Of a DNA stretch of 64,000 nt, positions 9,375-17,925 are shown piece after piece. How positions within the stretch are numbered: the stretch's first letter is position 1; each line of letters begins with the position of its first letter. The notes below the pieces were generated by a model. It was given only the letters and a program-made list of their open reading frames with translations, was not told where the DNA came from and searched no databases. The DNA comes from a virus. The stretch is from the IMG/VR virus record IMGVR_UViG_3300022885_000003, positions 50,739 through 114,738 of that record; one strand, 5' to 3'. A program made the translations under genes and the position numbers.

Positions 9375-12300
9375 ATGGCCAACAAAAATACATTACGCAA
9401 AATCGATAGTATTGAATCAAACGACCAAGGTGGTCTACTGATCGACAACCCTTATTTCTTAAGATTACCAACGGGGTCTAGTTCAAATCGTCCAGGTTTG
9501 CTCAGCACCAATATACCGGAATCTACGAATGGTATGATTAGGTATAATGAAGAAACTGGTAATATCGAAATTTTCCTTCCTGAAGTTGACTCTGGCGGCG
9601 TTCCAACAACGGCACAAGTATGGACTAGTTTAGGTTTAGGGTCGGATCCAGAATCACCAGGACAAGGTGACTTCTTACAACGATTCGGTGGCGTTATGTA
9701 TGGTGACTTACGTATGTCAACCGGAGATGATTTCCACGATGGCTTAGGATCATTGCTTGGTGTGTCAGCTCAGGGAACTGGTTTACGGGCTGGTATTCAA
9801 TCCGATAGTACCAATAGTAGAATATTAAACTCTGCAGGATCTATTGCTAATCCATCTTATAGTTTTGATGTGGAAAGAAATACAGGTATTGCTCTAACAG
9901 CACCTAATGAAATGTCATTTATTGTTGACGGTATACCACAATTAACGATTGACAGTGGCGGTGCCACTATTCCAGCCCCAACATCAATGAATAACGGTTT
10001 TGAAAATGCGCCAGGATTAGCGTTTGCTTCTGATCTTGATACTGGGTTTTATCACTCAGCTGCCAATACAATGGGATTAACCTCCGGCGGATTTGAAGCA
10101 TTAGAGATTACGATTACTGGTGGCGCTTCATCAAGATTAGATACACAAGTGACAATTCGAGGAGACCTAATTGTTGAAGGAACAACAACAACAATTGATA
10201 CAGCAAACCTTGTTGTTGCAGATAACACTATTACACTAAATGATGGGGAAGTTGGTGCCGGTATTACGGCCGGAGCAGCAGGAATTGTGGTTGACCGTGG
10301 TAGTGAGACGGATGCCGGCTGGTTTTATGACGAAACGAATGATTGGTGGGGGCCAACTGGACCAAGTGGTATTGCAGGAGAGGGTGGCGCCACAAATGTT
10401 ATTGGTAACGTACAAGAGATTGATTCTCGAACAGCACCAACCGCAGGAGTTTTATTTACCAACACTGATGCTATTCGTATAAAGAATTCTGGTGGCGGCG
10501 GAACAAGTCACGGAACTATTGCTGCGCCGGCATACTCGTTCGAAGCAGATGAAAATACAGGAATATACCATCCAGCACTTGAACAGCTTGGGTTGGTTAC
10601 AGATGGCGTTGAAATGGTTCTCGTTGATGGTTCAGTTACAACTGACCAACACACATTATTCTCCCGGCAAAGTCGAGCAGTTAAACAACCAATACTTCCA
10701 ATTATTAGCGTAACTTCTATACCATCATGGTCGTTCGATGGAGATAGTGATACCGGTATTGGTAGCACAAATACAAATGAATTAGAACTAATTGCCGGTG
10801 GTGAAGTTGCAATGACACTAGTTTCTGATGGTGTTCTTGGACAATTGTTGATCGATGACGGAACAGTTGGCGCGCCATCCATAGCATTTAGATCAGATAC
10901 CGATTCAGGTGTATTCAAAAATGGTACAAGCGTTGGTATTGCTTCTGATGGTGTATTGTCAGGAAACTTTAATGCTAATCAGGTCAATTTATTACCAGGT
11001 ACAGAAGCATTGCCAGGTATTTCGTTTATTTCCGATGAAGATACCGGAATATGGAATCCGTCTGCAAATAATATGGCAATGTCGACCGGTGGTGCCGAAA
11101 GACTGCGCATAGATGATGTAGGTAATGTTGGGGTTGGTACGACCACTCCTGCCACGTTATTGGATGTGCAAGGTAATATTACCCAAGGTGTTGTTGGATC
11201 CAATGCAGGTCGATTGCTTATCGATAATACAACCGATGATGTTCAAAGGATTAAAGTTAGTCGTACGGGAATAACTGGTCAATTAGCTTTCCATACAGGT
11301 GACGATACCGAACATATGAGGATCGACGATAACGGTAATATCGGTATTGGTACAGATGATCCACTTGGTACCGTGCATATTAAAAAATCAACAATTATAG
11401 CTGACCCAGTTGATACATTAGTTGACGAATTGGTTATTGAAAATGCAACGACAAATGCTGGTATTTCAATTATAACAAATTCAGTAAGTGCCGGCACCAT
11501 TGCGTTCGGAGATGATAGTAACTCAAATGACGGTTCTCTTTCTTATAATAACACTGATCGTTCGATGCAGATTAGAACGAATGATACGAATAGATTCTTA
11601 ATTGACGCTTCGGGTAATGTTGGCATAGGCACAATCCAGCCAGAAGCTGGACTTGATCTATTTACAGGATTAAACGGTTCGTTTAGTAGATTTAGAATTG
11701 AACATTCAGATTCAGCAGGTGGCTCTGCAGGTGGCGCAAAAATTGCAGGGTATGGTAGCAATGGTGCTATTGTTGAAATTGCTAATATTGATTTCGCCTT
11801 AACTAATGGTTCAGTAGGTAACGAGACCGGTGATATCATATTTAGAACAGCTTTGAATGGTGCAGCCCCGGTTGAACATATGCGTCTAACCAGTGCAGGA
11901 TTATTGACAATAACAGATTTAGAAGTTGCTGGGGACTTAACAATCCCATCAATCAATGATACTAATGGTCAAATCGCAGGATTTAGAAATAAAATCGTTA
12001 ATGGTAATTTTGATATTTGGCAACGTGGAACATCCGGATTTGGATCTGGCTTTAATGCTGATTTATGGAGAGTTGATACTAATACAGATGATATCATTGT
12101 TATATCTCAACAACCTTTCGATCTAGGACAAACAGACGTTCCAGGAGAACCGCAATATTTTATGCGTGCAACATTAACATCTGGTACATCTGGTTTCCTT
12201 AATGATTTCCGTCAAAGAATCGAAGGTGTCCGTACATTTGCCGGTCAAACCGTTACTCTCTCTTATTACACTAGAGCAAGTGTTGGTGCTACAACTCAAA

Positions 12301-12899
12301 ATAGGAGAGTCGCGCAACAGTTCGGAACCGGTGGTTCCCCGTCGACCGCAGCCACACAAGCATTGCCTGATGTAGTGCTTACAACACTGTGGACGAAAGT
12401 AACGAATACTTTTACCTTCCCATCGTTAACAGGAAAAACGATAGGAACAAATGATGATGATTTCATAAATATCGTATTAGGACTTCCAGTAAATACAACT
12501 ATTGATGTTGATATTGCTTGCGTTCAACTTGAATTGGGGTCAATTGCTACACCATTTGAAAAACGTGATCCGACAGTTGAATTAACCATGTGTCAGAGAC
12601 ATTATTATGAAACTGCGAAGTCTGGTAGCGCATGGGCGGTAGCTGCAACTGACATTGTTGCATCGATCATCTTCCCAACGACAATGCGTAGAATTCCAGA
12701 TGTATCGTTAATAGATACAACACCAACATTTAACGATTACAATGTATCATTGACTTCGTCGGGTTCAAGTTTGTCCACTAATGCATTTACAGAAGATGGT
12801 GGTAATGTCAGAATGGACGGTTTCTCTGGAGCAATCGTTAGTAGACCTGGATTTTGGAATCAAACAAATTCAATTTGGGCGTTTGATGCTGGATTCTAA
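9375..12899 (+). CDS. Long receptor-binding tail-fibre protein
   Basis: 1174 residues. The N-terminus has a fibre-type start (NGMIRYNEETGNIEIFLPE). The body repeats two motifs: SF(D/E)xDxDTGI(Y/G)... followed by LTSGG/ELIAGG, and GN(V/I)G(V/I)GTxxP. Both are common in phage and bacterial fibre shafts that end in S74-type chaperones, but no S74 catalytic block is visible here. From ~870 the C-terminal domain (FRNKIVNGNFDIWQRGTSG, then DLWRVD) matches a carbohydrate-binding tip found on many phage fibres. It is likely the host-binding fibre. It follows its own late box and is followed after 12 nt by the superoxide dismutase gene, which may share its transcript. Confidence 0.85.
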   Translation: MANKNTLRKIDSIESNDQGGLLIDNPYFLRLPTGSSSNRPGLLSTNIPESTNGMIRYNEETGNIEIFLPEVDSGGVPTTAQVWTSLGLGSDPESPGQGDFLQRFGGVMYGDLRMSTGDDFHDGLGSLLGVSAQGTGLRAGIQSDSTNSRILNSAGSIANPSYSFDVERNTGIALTAPNEMSFIVDGIPQLTIDSGGATIPAPTSMNNGFENAPGLAFASDLDTGFYHSAANTMGLTSGGFEALEITITGGASSRLDTQVTIRGDLIVEGTTTTIDTANLVVADNTITLNDGEVGAGITAGAAGIVVDRGSETDAGWFYDETNDWWGPTGPSGIAGEGGATNVIGNVQEIDSRTAPTAGVLFTNTDAIRIKNSGGGGTSHGTIAAPAYSFEADENTGIYHPALEQLGLVTDGVEMVLVDGSVTTDQHTLFSRQSRAVKQPILPIISVTSIPSWSFDGDSDTGIGSTNTNELELIAGGEVAMTLVSDGVLGQLLIDDGTVGAPSIAFRSDTDSGVFKNGTSVGIASDGVLSGNFNANQVNLLPGTEALPGISFISDEDTGIWNPSANNMAMSTGGAERLRIDDVGNVGVGTTTPATLLDVQGNITQGVVGSNAGRLLIDNTTDDVQRIKVSRTGITGQLAFHTGDDTEHMRIDDNGNIGIGTDDPLGTVHIKKSTIIADPVDTLVDELVIENATTNAGISIITNSVSAGTIAFGDDSNSNDGSLSYNNTDRSMQIRTNDTNRFLIDASGNVGIGTIQPEAGLDLFTGLNGSFSRFRIEHSDSAGGSAGGAKIAGYGSNGAIVEIANIDFALTNGSVGNETGDIIFRTALNGAAPVEHMRLTSAGLLTITDLEVAGDLTIPSINDTNGQIAGFRNKIVNGNFDIWQRGTSGFGSGFNADLWRVDTNTDDIIVISQQPFDLGQTDVPGEPQYFMRATLTSGTSGFLNDFRQRIEGVRTFAGQTVTLSYYTRASVGATTQNRRVAQQFGTGGSPSTAATQALPDVVLTTLWTKVTNTFTFPSLTGKTIGTNDDDFINIVLGLPVNTTIDVDIACVQLELGSIATPFEKRDPTVELTMCQRHYYETAKSGSAWAVAATDIVASIIFPTTMRRIPDVSLIDTTPTFNDYNVSLTSSGSSLSTNAFTEDGGNVRMDGFSGAIVSRPGFWNQTNSIWAFDAGF

Positions 12900-12911
12900 A
12901 AGGAATTAATA

Positions 12912-13451
12912 ATGAAAACAAATAATTTACGTCAATGGATGAATATACTTGAAAGCAAAGATGATTTGAAATTAGATAAACTTTCCTTTTCAAAAGATTC
13001 GTTATCTCCAATCATGAGTAAAGAAACTATTGATATACATTATGATATTCTTACAAAAAATTATCACAAAAATGCCAAGGACGGCGATCCTTTTCAGATT
13101 GCGGGGGCATTCTTACATGATTTGTTCTGGGAGAATTTACAACCACCAACGGACAACAACAAACCATTAAATGATTTCTTAGAATTAATCAATGATAAAT
13201 TTGGATCATTGGCTAAGTTCAAATCTGAGTTTGAGGAAACAGCAACCACAATACAAGGTAATGGTTGGTGTGCTCTAACGAAGTCAGGGAAGATTGTTCA
13301 AATATCCAATCACAAAAAACGTTCTGATATCATATTGTTACTTGACATGTGGGAACACGCTTATTTCTTGGATTATGGCGCAGACAAGAAAAAATACGCT
13401 AAAAGCTTTTGGAAAATTGTTAATTGGGAAACGGTGAACGGGAGGCTCTAA
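12912..13451 (+). CDS. Fe/Mn superoxide dismutase-like protein
   Basis: 179 residues; aligns along most of the Fe/Mn SOD family. All four metal ligands can be placed: H43 (TIDIHYD), H69 (AGAFLHDLFW), D145 and H149 (LLLDMWEHAYFLDY). The gateway tyrosine is Y51, but the family's active-site His30 (E. coli FeSOD numbering) is replaced by Leu. The outer-sphere Gln69 position is Gly. A His (H134, QISNHKK) may fill the role that Gln or His plays in Mn-type or mycobacterial enzymes. It should convert superoxide to peroxide and oxygen, if active. It is slightly shorter than cellular enzymes because of a short loop. Start follows AAAGGAATT; it lies 12 nt after the fibre gene. Confidence 0.88.
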   Translation: MKTNNLRQWMNILESKDDLKLDKLSFSKDSLSPIMSKETIDIHYDILTKNYHKNAKDGDPFQIAGAFLHDLFWENLQPPTDNNKPLNDFLELINDKFGSLAKFKSEFEETATTIQGNGWCALTKSGKIVQISNHKKRSDIILLLDMWEHAYFLDYGADKKKYAKSFWKIVNWETVNGRL

Positions 13452-13459
13452 GGCCTCCC
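13440..13459. terminator. GC-rich hairpin between convergent genes
   Basis: GGGAGGC (13440-13446) pairs with GCCTCCC (13453-13459) around a 6-nt loop that holds the superoxide dismutase stop codon. It lies between two convergent genes, but neither strand has a clear U-run. Confidence 0.55.
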
Positions 13460-13466
13460 ATCCAGT

Positions 13467-14654
13467 TTAGTTAAACTCTGTTGTATCACCCTTACGAAGA
13501 AGATACTTTGGGCTTACATACTTGAGCATTACCCGGCCGATGAAATCGTTTTGCCGTTCAACGTGCGGACGAATAACAATCCCTTCCCGGATATTGGAAT
13601 TGCTGTAATCGCGCCCGTCACGAAGTTCTTCCATCTTCTCCATGCTGAACGGTCCTTCATACAACATAGGAACGGATTCAATTCCCTGAGTAGAAAGAAT
13701 GTCGATACGAACAAAAGAGTTTACATATTCACCCTGCCCAGGCTGACCAGAATAAAGATCAAACGCTCGGAAGGTTGGCTTATCTTCACCATACGCAAGA
13801 TCCTGCACACCCTTTCCGTAAGTTTCACCGAGAAGATAAAACGGCTTTCGTTCGCGATCAGAACGTTCGTAGATACGGTTCATCTTTTCAATTAAACGGT
13901 CAATAATGTCAAAACCATTCTCGTCTTTGGTTTCGTTCAACATTCGAACATAAAGGTTACCAGCATTTTCCTCGGTCAATTTGAATGCAAGACCCTTGGC
14001 ACTCATGCCTTTGCTTGTTACGATTTTAGTCCACGTTCCATCTTCTTCAGGATAAGCACCGAAGCAGGTCCATGTTCCGTGAAGCTTCTCAGTCACGTTA
14101 ACGGCTTCCCCTTCAACGAAAATATCAGGATACTTTTGGATGTTTTCAACATCAAACTTCAATGTTTTCCCGAACGCATCAAACATTTCACCGTTCATAC
14201 TGGACGGAATAACTGGTTCATGCTTGGTGATGCCAAGACCTTCAGCAACATTGTCACCGAGTCTCCATAGTCCAGCGCCCTCATTGCCATTATGAGGTTC
14301 AGAAATAACCAGGACATTATCTTCAGTTGAATCTGGCTCAACAGGCAATAGAATTCCTTGTGAGAAAATTCCCCGAAGCTTCATCGCTTTGACGCGGTTC
14401 CCTTTGGAGCCGGCAAGTCCGCCGGTATCCTTCTCGTCGTTCCAGAAGCCCATGTGCTTCAAGAGCCAATCAGGAACAACGGCACCTTCGGGAATATAGA
14501 CAACCATGTCTCCACCCTGATAGCGCCAGGAGCCGTCTTCCTTCTTATTGGCGATGCAATTGAACCCACCAATCTTGACTACCGTTAGGCGATCGGCATC
14601 TGGATGATCAACTACGTCGTCGATCTTAACGACCTTTACTTCAAACTCTGACAT
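13467..14654 (-). CDS. RNA ligase, DRB0094 (Rnl5) family
   Basis: 395 residues. The N-terminal ~110 residues form an OB-fold-like domain (VVKIDDVVDHPDADRLTVV, later GDMVVYIPEGAVVP), as in the Deinococcus DraRnl group. The nucleotidyltransferase domain follows with motif I VTEKLHGTW (adenylated lysine K190), motif IV-like REGIVIRP and motif V-like VMLKYVSPKYL. This family seals 3'-OH/5'-phosphate nicks in RNA, with ATP-dependent enzyme adenylation. In a phage it may repair tRNA or mRNA cut by host defence nucleases. It has its own sigma70-type promoter (14680-14707) and an AGAGGAG Shine-Dalgarno, and runs against the neighbouring late genes. Confidence 0.92.
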   Translation of the reverse strand: MSEFEVKVVKIDDVVDHPDADRLTVVKIGGFNCIANKKEDGSWRYQGGDMVVYIPEGAVVPDWLLKHMGFWNDEKDTGGLAGSKGNRVKAMKLRGIFSQGILLPVEPDSTEDNVLVISEPHNGNEGAGLWRLGDNVAEGLGITKHEPVIPSSMNGEMFDAFGKTLKFDVENIQKYPDIFVEGEAVNVTEKLHGTWTCFGAYPEEDGTWTKIVTSKGMSAKGLAFKLTEENAGNLYVRMLNETKDENGFDIIDRLIEKMNRIYERSDRERKPFYLLGETYGKGVQDLAYGEDKPTFRAFDLYSGQPGQGEYVNSFVRIDILSTQGIESVPMLYEGPFSMEKMEELRDGRDYSNSNIREGIVIRPHVERQNDFIGRVMLKYVSPKYLLRKGDTTEFN

Positions 14655-14679
14655 ATCTATTCTCCTCTGTTATTTGCTA

Positions 14680-14707
14680 ATTATAGCATTATTTCATTAA
14701 TAGTCAA
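14680..14707 (-). promoter_or_regulatory. Sigma70-like early promoter
   Basis: On the minus strand, TTGACT (14707-14702), 16-nt spacer, TATAAT (14685-14680). It serves the RNA ligase and overlaps the 3' end of the next upstream gene. Confidence 0.75.
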
Positions 14708-15014
14708 GTAAATTATTGACCATTGCATACATCATTTTGAATGTTATCGCGTCGTGTTCATTTGCAAAAAATACTCTAGAATTAAGTAGATAAAACACAC
14801 CACCAGTTAGATGATCGTCGATCCATGATTCAATTTCTTTATATTGTTCATTAGAAAGGCTTCTAGAAAAATGAACTACAATAATATCACCATCAGACAC
14901 CCCATCATCAAACGAATCAACCCCGAACGGAACATTGGGTTGCGCCCATCCCCATACATTATGCGTTACGCGCAATGTTTTTTTACTGTAAAGTGGTAAT
15001 CGTTCTATTGACAT
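14697..15014 (-). CDS. Tagged small protein, 105 aa
   Basis: A member of the amplified family. Visible order: strand (DIIVVHFSRS), helix (LSNEQYKEIESWIDDHLTG), strands (GVFYLLNSRVFFA) and the module NEHDAITFKMMYAMV. It is unusual in extending ~10 residues (NNLLDY) past the normal end of the module. It has its own promoter at 15036-15063 and a TTGGAGATG Shine-Dalgarno. Function unknown. Confidence 0.82.
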   Translation of the reverse strand: MSIERLPLYSKKTLRVTHNVWGWAQPNVPFGVDSFDDGVSDGDIIVVHFSRSLSNEQYKEIESWIDDHLTGGVFYLLNSRVFFANEHDAITFKMMYAMVNNLLDY

Positions 15015-15035
15015 ATCATCTCCAAGTTTTTTATT

Positions 15036-15063
15036 ATTATAACACTAAAATAGCATAGGTCAA
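15036..15063 (-). promoter_or_regulatory. Sigma70-like early promoter
   Basis: Minus strand TTGACC (15063-15058), 16-nt spacer, TATAAT (15041-15036), about 20 nt before the gene start at 15014. Confidence 0.75.
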
Positions 15064-15065
15064 TT

Positions 15066-15371
15066 TTATCCCCAAGTTAATTTGAATAATATGGCGTCTT
15101 GTTTCCTATAAAAGTATATTGTGGGAATATTTTGGATATGAACATAATACTTTGCATTTTCTTTCAACCATTCGTTTAATGTTGGGTTAACTTCGTATCT
15201 TACATACACATTTTGGCGTTCTTTTTGACGTCTATCTGGTATTTCCCAAAAACTCTTAACATGATCAATGATATCATACATAAATGGATATCGACCACCG
15301 GACAAACGGTAAAGAGATATAGAAATAACCATTGTTACTATTTCGGTCTTGGTATATTTTATGTTAGCCAT
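15066..15371 (-). CDS. Tagged small protein, 101 aa
   Basis: Ends in the full consensus module TIYFYRKQDAILFKLTWG. Before it lie a strand (RQNVYVRYEV), a helix (NPTLNEWLKENAKY) and a strand (YVHIQNI), the standard order for the family. An N-terminal helix rich in hydrophobics (EIVTMVISISLYRLSG) adds ~40 residues. I took ATG 15371, just after the stop of the upstream tagged gene (TAATAATG), over the overlapping in-frame ATGs. Function unknown. Confidence 0.82.
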   Translation of the reverse strand: MANIKYTKTEIVTMVISISLYRLSGGRYPFMYDIIDHVKSFWEIPDRRQKERQNVYVRYEVNPTLNEWLKENAKYYVHIQNIPTIYFYRKQDAILFKLTWG

Positions 15372-15373
15372 TA

Positions 15374-15667
15374 TTACATCCATACCAATCTGCATAAAAC
15401 AGCATCTTCTTTACGGAAAAAATAGATATAAGATCCATAACGATCAAGAATATAATATTTGCAATTTTGGCTCAACCAGATTTCAAAATTGGTAGTTGTT
15501 GAACCGATCGGAGGACATACGACACAAAGATTTTCCACTTTATCCAAATCAATACGATACGGATATTTTTTACAAGTAATGTGATATAATGTCGAAGACA
15601 GAGATATATTTTTAATCCAATGATAATACCAAAAAATTGTTACCAATGTTCTATTATAACGGTCCAT
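15374..15667 (-). CDS. Tagged small protein, 97 aa
   Basis: Ends in YIYFFRKEDAVLCRLVWM. The N-terminal half (TIFWYYHWIKNISLSSTLYH) is hydrophobic and aromatic, and the core has IDLDKVENLCVVCPP and FEIWLSQNCKYYIL before the module. The start overlaps the region after the stop of the gene upstream (TGGGGATAATATG). It sits third of four tagged genes in one tandem run. Function unknown. Confidence 0.8.
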   Translation of the reverse strand: MDRYNRTLVTIFWYYHWIKNISLSSTLYHITCKKYPYRIDLDKVENLCVVCPPIGSTTTNFEIWLSQNCKYYILDRYGSYIYFFRKEDAVLCRLVWM

Positions 15668-15668
15668 A

Positions 15669-16025
15669 TTATCCCCATGCCAATTTAAACATTATTCGAT
15701 CGTTTTCATCTTGGAAATAAAAAACACCAGTAAATGATGGCCTCCATTCACCACTGCATGTTTCAATGATCCAAATAATTATATCACCGTAATTTTTAAC
15801 ACCTTTTTCGGATACCTTTATTACGGTTTTAGCTTCGGCAAAAGTTAAACTATCAAATTTAATCCTAGGAAGAAGTTCTGCATTTGGTCCTTTAAGCCAT
15901 TCTGGATACAAAGAAACCTTACCTCCAGACGCTTTCATAATTTGATAGACACCATTACTTAGCTGGGGATAAACCCAACCTTCAGGTAATTCTATATCAC
16001 AGTTTTTGGGTTTCTCAATATTCAT
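15669..16025 (-). CDS. Tagged small protein, 118 aa
   Basis: First gene of the four-gene run. Module GVFYFQDENDRIMFKLAWG at the C-terminus; preceded by DIIIWIIETCSGEWRPSF, which matches the (W)xxENCxGxW helix-turn of other copies. The N-terminal half (LPEGWVYPQLSNGVYQIMKA) is closely similar in layout to the tagged gene at 31594 (YPTGWNKRKISIGVVEIMKH), so the two are recent paralogues. No Shine-Dalgarno; the -10 box lies 8 nt before the ATG. Confidence 0.85.
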   Translation of the reverse strand: MNIEKPKNCDIELPEGWVYPQLSNGVYQIMKASGGKVSLYPEWLKGPNAELLPRIKFDSLTFAEAKTVIKVSEKGVKNYGDIIIWIIETCSGEWRPSFTGVFYFQDENDRIMFKLAWG

Positions 16026-16033
16026 ATTGGGTT

Positions 16034-16063
16034 ATTATATTATAATTATATGATATTTGTCAA
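16034..16063 (-). promoter_or_regulatory. Sigma70-like early promoter, possibly leaderless
   Basis: Minus strand TTGACA (16063-16058), 18-nt spacer, TATAAT (16039-16034). The ATG is at 16025, so transcription would start next to the start codon. Confidence 0.6.
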
Positions 16064-16096
16064 TAGTAAACATAATGTTTTTTTATAATTGGTTAG

Positions 16097-16104
16097 GCTA
16101 AATA
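16097..16104 (+). promoter_or_regulatory. Late-type promoter variant GCTAAATA
   Basis: Lies 36 nt before the gene at 16141. The same octamer precedes other genes at 19721, 55921 (minus) and 56911 (minus), which supports it as a variant late box. Confidence 0.4.
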
Positions 16105-16140
16105 ACAATGAGCAGCAGGTAAACATAAAAGGAAACTGAT

Positions 16141-16404
16141 ATGGAAATTATTCCATTTCCTGGTGCTCGAAAATCAACCAGGACGAAAAAAATAACAAAA
16201 ATTAGCGCAGTGCCAGAAATGACTGAGGCGGCTGAACGCCTATACGTGTCTGATATGGAATATACCTGCTACCATTGTCAAAATAAAACAACATTATCAG
16301 TAACAGGAATGATATTCAAAACACTTGAATTTTTCTGTAATACTTGCGGAACCAAGCATAAAGTGGTAAATCCAGCATTTAGTAAAGTAAAAACTCAAAA
16401 TTAA
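16141..16404 (+). CDS. Zinc-ribbon protein, 87 aa
   Basis: Residues ~42-80 hold two CxxC knuckles (TCYHC and FFCNTCG) about 24 residues apart, a zinc-ribbon layout that often binds nucleic acid. The N-terminus is basic (PGARKSTRTKKITK), which fits DNA or RNA binding. No enzyme domain. Shine-Dalgarno AAAAGGAAA. It opens a plus-strand series of small genes. Role inferred only from the zinc ribbon. Confidence 0.75.
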   Translation: MEIIPFPGARKSTRTKKITKISAVPEMTEAAERLYVSDMEYTCYHCQNKTTLSVTGMIFKTLEFFCNTCGTKHKVVNPAFSKVKTQN

Positions 16405-16474
16405 ATTGATTGTTGCATCCCCCAACAAGTATAATTGGAGTAATAATAAATTAACCAATAATATTGGAGATAAA

Positions 16475-16939
16475 ATGAAAGAATTGTCGAGTATACTTTC
16501 TAGAATAAATTTCAAACAAACGACTAAAAAGCAAATTGAATACATATATCATGAGGGCAATACTAATGATATGCCCATGTTTTCATATACCGAACATAAA
16601 GGTCCTGATCTATTAGTTGAAACTTTTACATCTGATGGTAAAGAAACACAAAATACCGCTAAAGATGGTGATATTATTATGTGCGGACCAAGTCTAGAAA
16701 AATATATTCTAAAACATGATAAATTTTTAGAAAAGTACGAAATAATCAACGGTATAGCCATCCCTGAACAATCTTATCGTAACGTGGCTGAATACCTTGA
16801 CGAAGAAGAAATAATGTTCACAGCGTCATGGGGTGAGTTAATGGTATTAAAGAAGAATGATTTTCTAGTTAAAGATGGTGATCATTATTATCGCATTGCT
16901 AGGAAGGAATTCTTAGAGACGTATAATTTACCAGAATAA
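16475..16939 (+). CDS. Hypothetical protein with duplicated PGDYG-like segment, 154 aa
   Basis: Two related stretches can be seen: DGDIIMCGPSLEKYILKHDK...FLEKYE and KNDFLVKDGDHYYRIARKEFLETY. Each follows a 'GD-phi-phi...Y-phi-phi...F...Y' pattern like the small PGDYG family. I chose ATG 16475, which has GGAG at the right distance, over the in-frame ATG at 16406. The role is unknown; the family likeness is weak. Confidence 0.65.
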   Translation: MKELSSILSRINFKQTTKKQIEYIYHEGNTNDMPMFSYTEHKGPDLLVETFTSDGKETQNTAKDGDIIMCGPSLEKYILKHDKFLEKYEIINGIAIPEQSYRNVAEYLDEEEIMFTASWGELMVLKKNDFLVKDGDHYYRIARKEFLETYNLPE

Positions 16940-17006
16940 TATTGCATTTCACATTCTTAATCTGTTATTATTATTTAATAATAAATCTAATAATAAAGGG
17001 TGAACA

Positions 17007-17414
17007 ATGTCACAAGAAAAATTAAATCTATACATGGATTTTGTAGAAAAAATTACTTCTGAAGAATCCAATAATACATTAGCTTATATTGAACGTCTTA
17101 AGAAGCTGGATGCAGCGGGCGTAAATATGGCGTTACTCGATACAGCCGCTTCTGGTCTATCCTCTGAAGGTGGTGAAGTAGCAGAAATCGTAAAGAAAAT
17201 TAAGTTTCACGGTAAGGATATGGATGAAGATGTCCGTTTTCACCTTAAGCGGGAACTCGGTGATGTTATGTGGTACTGGATTAACGCCTGTCGTGCCTTG
17301 GGTTTGGAACCATTTGATGTTATTGAAGAAAATATCAATAAACTTGAAGCTAGGTACCCGGGTGGTACATTTTCCGAATGGCATTCAGATAACCGCAAAG
17401 ACGGTGATATTTAA
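17007..17414 (+). CDS. MazG-like nucleotide pyrophosphohydrolase
   Basis: 135 residues. The metal-binding motifs of all-alpha NTP pyrophosphatases are present: EGGEVAEIVKKIKFH (ExxE) and KRELGDVMWY (ExxD). These enzymes hydrolyse (d)NTPs to monophosphates, and phage MazG may also alter alarmone pools. It lies with dCMP deaminase (18209) and HAD phosphatase genes in a nucleotide-metabolism segment. Shine-Dalgarno AAAGGGTG. Family assignment is firm; substrate is not. Confidence 0.9.
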   Translation: MSQEKLNLYMDFVEKITSEESNNTLAYIERLKKLDAAGVNMALLDTAASGLSSEGGEVAEIVKKIKFHGKDMDEDVRFHLKRELGDVMWYWINACRALGLEPFDVIEENINKLEARYPGGTFSEWHSDNRKDGDI

Positions 17415-17417
17415 ATA

Positions 17418-17606
17418 ATGCGTAAACAATTGGTGCGGGATTTAGCCACAGTAATCAATAAACACAATGTAGAAAGTATTTCGGATACTCCAGATTGGAT
17501 ACTTGCGGAATACTTGGTCACTTGTTTGGACAATTATCATAGCATTGATACCGCTAAGAAATCATATTACAGCCCCGACGGGGTTGACGAATCAATCGTT
17601 TTTTAA
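17418..17606 (+). CDS. Conserved small phage protein, 62 aa
   Basis: The segment ISDTPDWILAEYLVTCLDNYH matches a small protein family seen in many T4-like and other phages (pattern NTPDFxLAxYLxxCLxxF). Function unknown. It starts 3 nt after the MazG-like gene. Confidence 0.75.
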   Translation: MRKQLVRDLATVINKHNVESISDTPDWILAEYLVTCLDNYHSIDTAKKSYYSPDGVDESIVF

Positions 17607-17616
17607 GGAGAATATT

Positions 17617-17925
17617 ATGCATGGATTGCGCTTAATTTTTATACCGCATCAAAACGTTAACATTAATAATGATAAAATGTTCCAGAACTATGTTGAGAAC
17701 TATTTGGATTCATTCAATGGACATTATGCTGGTTATATTGCTGCCGGAACCACTGCCACAGAGGGAAAGCGTTCTGGTGTATTTTATCAATATATAATTG
17801 AGAATCATTCCCCATCGTTGTTGGCTTACTTACAAGAATATATTGCAAGAAATCCTATGCACGGATATAATGTTGACATATATGAAGGTCAAATTGGTCA
17901 GCCTGAGATATTAATTAATGTCTGA
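17617..17925 (+). CDS. Hypothetical protein, 102 aa
   Basis: Starts at ATG 17617 after an AAGGAG site; the upstream in-frame ATG would overlap the previous gene. The sequence (GLRLIFIPHQNVNIN..., then GVFYQYIIENHSPSLLAYLQEYI) suggests a small alpha/beta fold. The last 8 bases overlap the next gene, so the two are probably co-translated. Not recognised. Confidence 0.7.
   Translation: MHGLRLIFIPHQNVNINNDKMFQNYVENYLDSFNGHYAGYIAAGTTATEGKRSGVFYQYIIENHSPSLLAYLQEYIARNPMHGYNVDIYEGQIGQPEILINV

Noticed and set aside
12912-13451. SOD first seemed to lack a metal-binding histidine (LEPH replaced by LSPI)
   Set aside because: That histidine is not the ligand. The ligand His26 aligns with H43 in TIDIHYD, so all four ligands are present.
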